From NCBI GenBank assembly GCA_009377575.1, contig WHTU01000016.1:1-58413 (forward strand): a stretch of DNA of 58,413 bases, given 5' to 3'. Source of the DNA: Nitrososphaeraceae archaeon (GTDB lineage Archaea > Thermoproteota > Nitrososphaeria > Nitrososphaerales > Nitrososphaeraceae). A model generated the notes under the pieces. That model made no database searches and was not told the origin of the DNA. It was given only the letters and a program-made list of their open reading frames with translations. Below are positions 54,862 to 58,413 of the stretch, one piece after another. How positions within the stretch are numbered: position 1 is the stretch's first letter; each line of letters begins with the position of its first letter. The position numbers and the translations under genes are program-made.

Positions 54862-55203
54862 CTAATTCCAAAGGGAGAGTCGTTCCTTTAGGGGAGCAAA
54901 GTGTCTTTCAATCTCATCAAAGCGTTCATAAAAGCTATCGGTACGACGAAGGTTTTCAAAAGAAGAATCTGTCTTAATCTTTTTCAAAACTATACTTACT
55001 TCATCAATCGTAACTCCGTGCTTAATATCATATTCTATCTGCTTTATGCAATTTGCTATAGTCCCATATTTACGATGTTGTCTTTTCTCCCAGGTAGACG
55101 CTGTTTCAGATATTCCCGTTAAATACTTAACAATTGTCTTTTCCATATGCTCAATATGCCAATCCTTCATAGGAAAGCTATTCTGAGTCAAAAGATCCAT
55201 CAT
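54862..55203 (-). CDS. hypothetical helical protein
   Basis: The 113-residue protein is predicted mostly helix (WHIEHMEKTIVKYLTGISET, CIKQIEYDIKHGVTIDEVSI, RTDSFYERFDEIERHFAPLK) and charged, without cysteine pairs or membrane segment. ATG codons at residues 1, 2 and 12 are all possible starts. No family recognised. Confidence 0.55.
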   Translation of the reverse strand: MMDLLTQNSFPMKDWHIEHMEKTIVKYLTGISETASTWEKRQHRKYGTIANCIKQIEYDIKHGVTIDEVSIVLKKIKTDSSFENLRRTDSFYERFDEIERHFAPLKERLSLWN

Positions 55204-55489
55204 ATATCCCTCTGTCTAACATATAAGCTAAGCCCCACTCGAATTGCTAGCTTGCTCTGCTACATGCTTCAATGTTTCTGGACAGCATTTAAAATCTCGC
55301 TCACAAATTTATTCGCTTAGTCCCACTCTCAACTATCCAGATCGCCAGCGGATATGAGCTTAGAATTGATCTTTAAACTTTTGGTTTGAAATACACGGAA
55401 TATCAATATTTCATTCAGATCGTTACAGAGCTTCAGCCTACGACAAAAGAATCCTGAATCTAAATTCTTGCAGTTTACAATAAGGATAT

Positions 55490-56050
55490 TTAGACTATTC
55501 CAGTTGTCTTTTTTAGATGCTTCTCAAAATTTAGTAAGGCTGCTATCTGCTCCTCAGATTGAACTGAACCTGGCCTCAAATCTCTGATCTTTTTGATAGC
55601 TTCTGTAGACGAAAGAGTAGGGTCTTGTTTCATAATATATGCTGCAAGAATGGTTCCTGTCCTTCCTTTTCCGGCTGCACAATGCACTAGCACTGGTTTT
55701 TCTTCGTTAATGTGTTGGCCTATATATCGGACTGTTGATTCTAAGATATCAAGGGATGGGGCACAAAAGTCCTCAACCTTCAGGTGCAAGTATTCCAGTT
55801 GTTGACTCGTATTGGCTAGCCATGAAGTTGGAAGTGGGCTTTCCCTAACAGTGATAACACTCCTAATTCCGTTCTTTGCAACCCACAATAGTTGCGGTAG
55901 ATTGACTGGCATGCCGCTACCCGCTAATTTTTTCTCTATCACCCAGCTAAAATTTGTAGGTCGATTTGCAAATCGTCCATGAAACCAACGATATGTATTG
56001 CCAATCCTAGTCATGTAGTTGTTTTGAATATTTACTAACCAGAAGAGCAT
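55490..56050 (-). CDS. dual-specificity protein phosphatase
   Basis: A small phosphatase of the cysteine-based DSP class. VHCAAGKGRTGTI holds nucleophile Cys124 and Arg130; VEDFCAP at about 92-98 supplies the general acid Asp94. GRFANRPTNFSWVIEKKLAGSG and LLWVAKNGIRSVITVRE are typical of archaeal members. It has 186 residues from ATG 56050; ATG at residue 13 would remove a variable start. It may act on phosphotyrosine/serine proteins or on phosphoinositides, which is of interest since ino1 is present, but this is inference. Confidence 0.9.
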   Translation of the reverse strand: MLFWLVNIQNNYMTRIGNTYRWFHGRFANRPTNFSWVIEKKLAGSGMPVNLPQLLWVAKNGIRSVITVRESPLPTSWLANTSQQLEYLHLKVEDFCAPSLDILESTVRYIGQHINEEKPVLVHCAAGKGRTGTILAAYIMKQDPTLSSTEAIKKIRDLRPGSVQSEEQIAALLNFEKHLKKTTGIV

Positions 56051-56189
56051 ATATGTCTTTTAAATCGACCTATATGGCCATCGTCGTGACAGTAGGTGGA
56101 TTAAGGAGGTACTACGAGTCACTATCTCGCATAGCGTATATAGTTCCGAAAGATATGCAAAGGCTATATATTACAGTGGGGGGCTTCAG

Positions 56190-56927
56190 GTGGGCTTTGT
56201 CAAATGGTGGTGTAATTTGATTAAATATGATTTTTCCGATAAGGTGGTTCTTATTACTGGGAGCACAGGCGCAGTTGGGAGTCAGTTATTAGACTTTTTT
56301 ACGTCCCATGGTGCCACGACAATCGGAACTTACCTAGATGAAAAAAAGAGGAATATCACTCCTTCAGGATCTGAAGGGGTTGATCTCATTCGATGTAACA
56401 CTACGATAGATTCCGATGTATCCTCTCTTGTTAGTGCAATTTCTAGAAAACACGGTCGAATAGATATACTAGTGAATACTGTTGGTGGATATCTCGGTGG
56501 CAAGAGTGTAGTCCTGCTTGAAGAGGAGGAATGGAACAAGATGTTTAGCTTAAATTTAGTATCGGCCTTTCTAATCACAAAGTATGTTGTACCATTGATG
56601 CTCCAATCTGGCTATGGTAGGATAGTTCATATTTCATCCTACACGGGGATTTCCGCTCAAGGTTTTGATTCAGCCTACGCTTCTTCGAAAGCCGGCCTGA
56701 TAAGGTTTGTGGAATCTATTTCAAAGGAAGTAAAGGATCATAATCTAACCGTCAATTGCGTATTACCTTCGATTATTGATACACAGTCAAATAGGAAAAT
56801 GATGCCTGACGCCAATTTCAAACAATGGGTTAAGATAGACGCACTAGTGACCGTTATTGCATTCCTGTGTTCTGATGGTTCTCGCGCAATAACTGGTTCA
56901 GCAGTACCGGTGCTCAAACCAACTTGA
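56190..56927 (+). CDS. short-chain dehydrogenase/reductase
   Basis: NAD(P)-dependent oxidoreductase with ITGSTGAVGS (about 22-31, the TGxxxGxG cofactor loop), NTVGGYLGGKS, a catalytic Ser in HISSYTG and the YASSKAG active-site Tyr/Lys. Its 245 residues are normal. GTG at 56190 opens the frame; a TTG at 56217 directly before IKYDFSDKVVLITG, preceded by GGTGGTG, may be the real start. Substrate unknown. Confidence 0.9.
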   Translation: MGFVKWWCNLIKYDFSDKVVLITGSTGAVGSQLLDFFTSHGATTIGTYLDEKKRNITPSGSEGVDLIRCNTTIDSDVSSLVSAISRKHGRIDILVNTVGGYLGGKSVVLLEEEEWNKMFSLNLVSAFLITKYVVPLMLQSGYGRIVHISSYTGISAQGFDSAYASSKAGLIRFVESISKEVKDHNLTVNCVLPSIIDTQSNRKMMPDANFKQWVKIDALVTVIAFLCSDGSRAITGSAVPVLKPT

Positions 56928-57009
56928 CAGCAACATACTTTTTGCAGTACAATTTTTTTCGAACCCACATTGGTTAGCAGTGCAATTAGAAATTAGAAAT
57001 GTGTTCGGA

Positions 57010-57321
57010 TTAGCTTAGAAAGGAAATTATTCTGCCCACCAAATCATTTTCGCGGGTCCTAGCTGTCTCCAATATCGCAATGCCATCCAAGGTGGCAGAA
57101 AAATATTCTCTGTAGTACATATGCATTTTCCGCTTTAATGTTCTTTCTACCAGCCCATACTCCATAAGGTCGGTTACTAATTGAGAAACAATCAATGGAT
57201 TAAGTTCGGTTTGACTTGAAATTTTGCCCTCTGGTTTGGATCTACCCTTTACGCATCTAAGTATTTGGATATGCCACTTTGTCAAGCGAGAGTCATTGCT
57301 GCCAAAGTTTCTAGCATTCAA
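57010..57321 (-). CDS. winged-helix DNA-binding protein
   Basis: The 103-residue protein reads as a winged helix: TKWHIQILRCVKGRS (first helix), SSQTELNPLIVSQLVTDLME (turn and recognition helix), YGLVERTLKRKMHMYYREYF (wing). The C-terminal helix may mediate dimers. It is convergent with the SDR gene and a likely transcription regulator of unknown target. Confidence 0.72.
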   Translation of the reverse strand: MNARNFGSNDSRLTKWHIQILRCVKGRSKPEGKISSQTELNPLIVSQLVTDLMEYGLVERTLKRKMHMYYREYFSATLDGIAILETARTRENDLVGRIISFLS

Positions 57322-57549
57322 GGCTATTCCTTTAGATCAACTAAAGTCGATTATTAATGTAACTATCAGTTTGGCAACAAAATATCATACTATCTTTTCT
57401 GTCAGAACGGCTTTAGAGTAGAGGTGTCAGCATTAATTTTACAACCAAATAATTGTCTTTGTTTTTAGAAGAGATTTCATCATGCCATCTAGTTGCATGA
57501 TATTCTCAAATAAAATAACATTAATTGGGAATTGTTTGGATAGAAAGGA

Positions 57550-58362
57550 GTGAATAACTCTTCGGACCCTGGAGAATACTGGCAGAATAGACTCGCAGCA
57601 AACTATAGTTTAGACGGAACAGGATTTCAAACCCTTGGCAAGCAGTACAACAGATGGATGTATCGAATAAGGAATGTTATCGTGAAAAGGGTTATCCAAA
57701 GGATGGAATCCGATCTGAATGGTAAGGAAGTGTTTGATATTGGGTCAGGCACTGGATTTTACATTGATATGTGGATAGAATTGGGCGCCAGCGGAGTTAG
57801 AGGAAGTGACATTACAGACGTGGCCGTAATGAATCTGCGGCAGAAATATCCTTCCAATCAATTCTTCAAGCTTGATATTGGGCAGGACGAACTGCCAGAT
57901 CAGCTTACCGCAAGAAAGTTTGACATCATATCTGCCTTCGATGTATTATTCCATATAACCGACGATGTTCGATATCAAAATGCAATATCGAATGTTAATC
58001 ACCTCTTAAGAAAAGACGGGATCTTTGTGTTTTCTGAAAACTTTCTACATCATGATGCCCTTAGATCCCCGCATCAGGTGAGTCGTCAGCTTGTTTTAAT
58101 TGAAAGGATTCTTCAAGAGAACGGGTTTAAAATATTAGAGAGGATTCCAATGTTTGTTATTATGAATGCACCTGTGGATACGAACAATAGGATTCTTCAG
58201 TCAACCTGGAAATTGATTAAATCTACTGCTAAGAAAGGGAAATTTGCATCGAATGTAACTGGATGTATACTTTATCCCCTCGAATTAATTCTTACTAGTA
58301 TAGCTAAGGAAGGACCGTCTACCGAATTGATGATCTGCAAAAAACTTCAAGAGTGTTCGTGA
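57550..58362 (+). CDS. SAM-dependent methyltransferase (class I)
   Basis: The 270-residue protein has motif I at VFDIGSGTGFYIDMW, an acidic loop (GSDITDVAV), motif II at LDIGQDELPD and FDIISAFDVLFHITDD, then LLRKDGIFVFSENFLHHD, a Rossmann-fold methyltransferase of the type that acts on small molecules. GTG at 57550 overlaps a purine-rich AAAGGAG. The substrate is not evident. It ends 51 bases before the window edge. Confidence 0.88.
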   Translation: MNNSSDPGEYWQNRLAANYSLDGTGFQTLGKQYNRWMYRIRNVIVKRVIQRMESDLNGKEVFDIGSGTGFYIDMWIELGASGVRGSDITDVAVMNLRQKYPSNQFFKLDIGQDELPDQLTARKFDIISAFDVLFHITDDVRYQNAISNVNHLLRKDGIFVFSENFLHHDALRSPHQVSRQLVLIERILQENGFKILERIPMFVIMNAPVDTNNRILQSTWKLIKSTAKKGKFASNVTGCILYPLELILTSIAKEGPSTELMICKKLQECS

Positions 58363-58413
58363 ACTTAGGGACGGATATAAATCAGTTACAATTAGAAGAG
58401 AAATTATTTCTTA

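Overview
The window looks like chromosomal DNA of an ammonia-oxidising-type archaeon (Nitrososphaeria/Thaumarchaeota, probably Nitrososphaerales). It carries archaeal information-processing genes (GatD/GatE, TiaS, Hel308, Cbf5 with PUA, aIF6, L19e and L32e, GINS, Hjc-type resolvases, intron-bearing tRNAs) together with archaeal metabolic genes (PurP, archaeal-type CobT, NadM, inositol-phosphate synthase, archaeal signal peptidase). Many genes start at TTG or GTG, and several have a TATA box about 25-30 bases before the start codon, as expected for leaderless archaeal transcripts. The taxon is inferred from gene content, not from a marker comparison.

Layout. 0-7.4 kb: purP (cut by the left edge), tiny zinc-ribbon ORFs, the Hel308 helicase, a lipid-linked sugar-phosphate transferase, and two unknown proteins. 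7.66-10.03 kb: the remnant of a mobile element integrated into the 3' end of a tRNA-Val gene. It is bounded by a perfect 23-bp direct repeat and contains a broken tyrosine integrase, a broken PD-(D/E)XK nuclease and a repeat. 10.2-22 kb: zinc-ribbon proteins, gatD-gatE, nadM, a zinc alcohol dehydrogenase, a solitary DNA methyltransferase, a strongly folded putative RNA, an initiator tRNA-Met with two extra inserts, and tiaS. 22-31.6 kb: thrC followed by a fused ubiquitin-like/E1 protein, a large unknown protein with a poly-Thr repeat, an OGG-type glycosylase, an Hjc-like nuclease, a YyaL-type thioredoxin-fold protein and a FUN14 protein. 31.9-40.8 kb: L32e-L19e, superoxide dismutase, cbf5, an intron-containing tRNA-Ser, the overlapping nnrE/MBL/cobT cluster, Hjc and signal peptidase I. 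41-58.4 kb: siroheme sulfite/nitrite reductase with a tandem rhodanese, ino1, a PAC2 protein, a GINS subunit, two stand-alone RAM-domain paralogues, pyrB, aIF6, a dual-specificity phosphatase, an SDR and a methyltransferase.

How the genes fit together. Most of the window is housekeeping: translation (amidotransferase, tRNA modification, ribosomal proteins, aIF6, signal peptidase), DNA repair and replication (Hel308, OGG, two resolvase-like nucleases, GINS), nucleotide and NAD metabolism (purP, pyrB, nadM, nnrE), cobamide activation, and sulfur handling (siroheme reductase, rhodanese, Ubl-E1 fusion). The unusual parts are the decayed tRNA-integrated element, the doubly interrupted initiator tRNA, the 95-nt nested hairpin at 19.63-19.73 kb, and the internal MoaD-like domain fused to an E1 enzyme directly after a threonine-synthase-type gene. 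I saw no CRISPR array, rRNA gene or intact insertion sequence.
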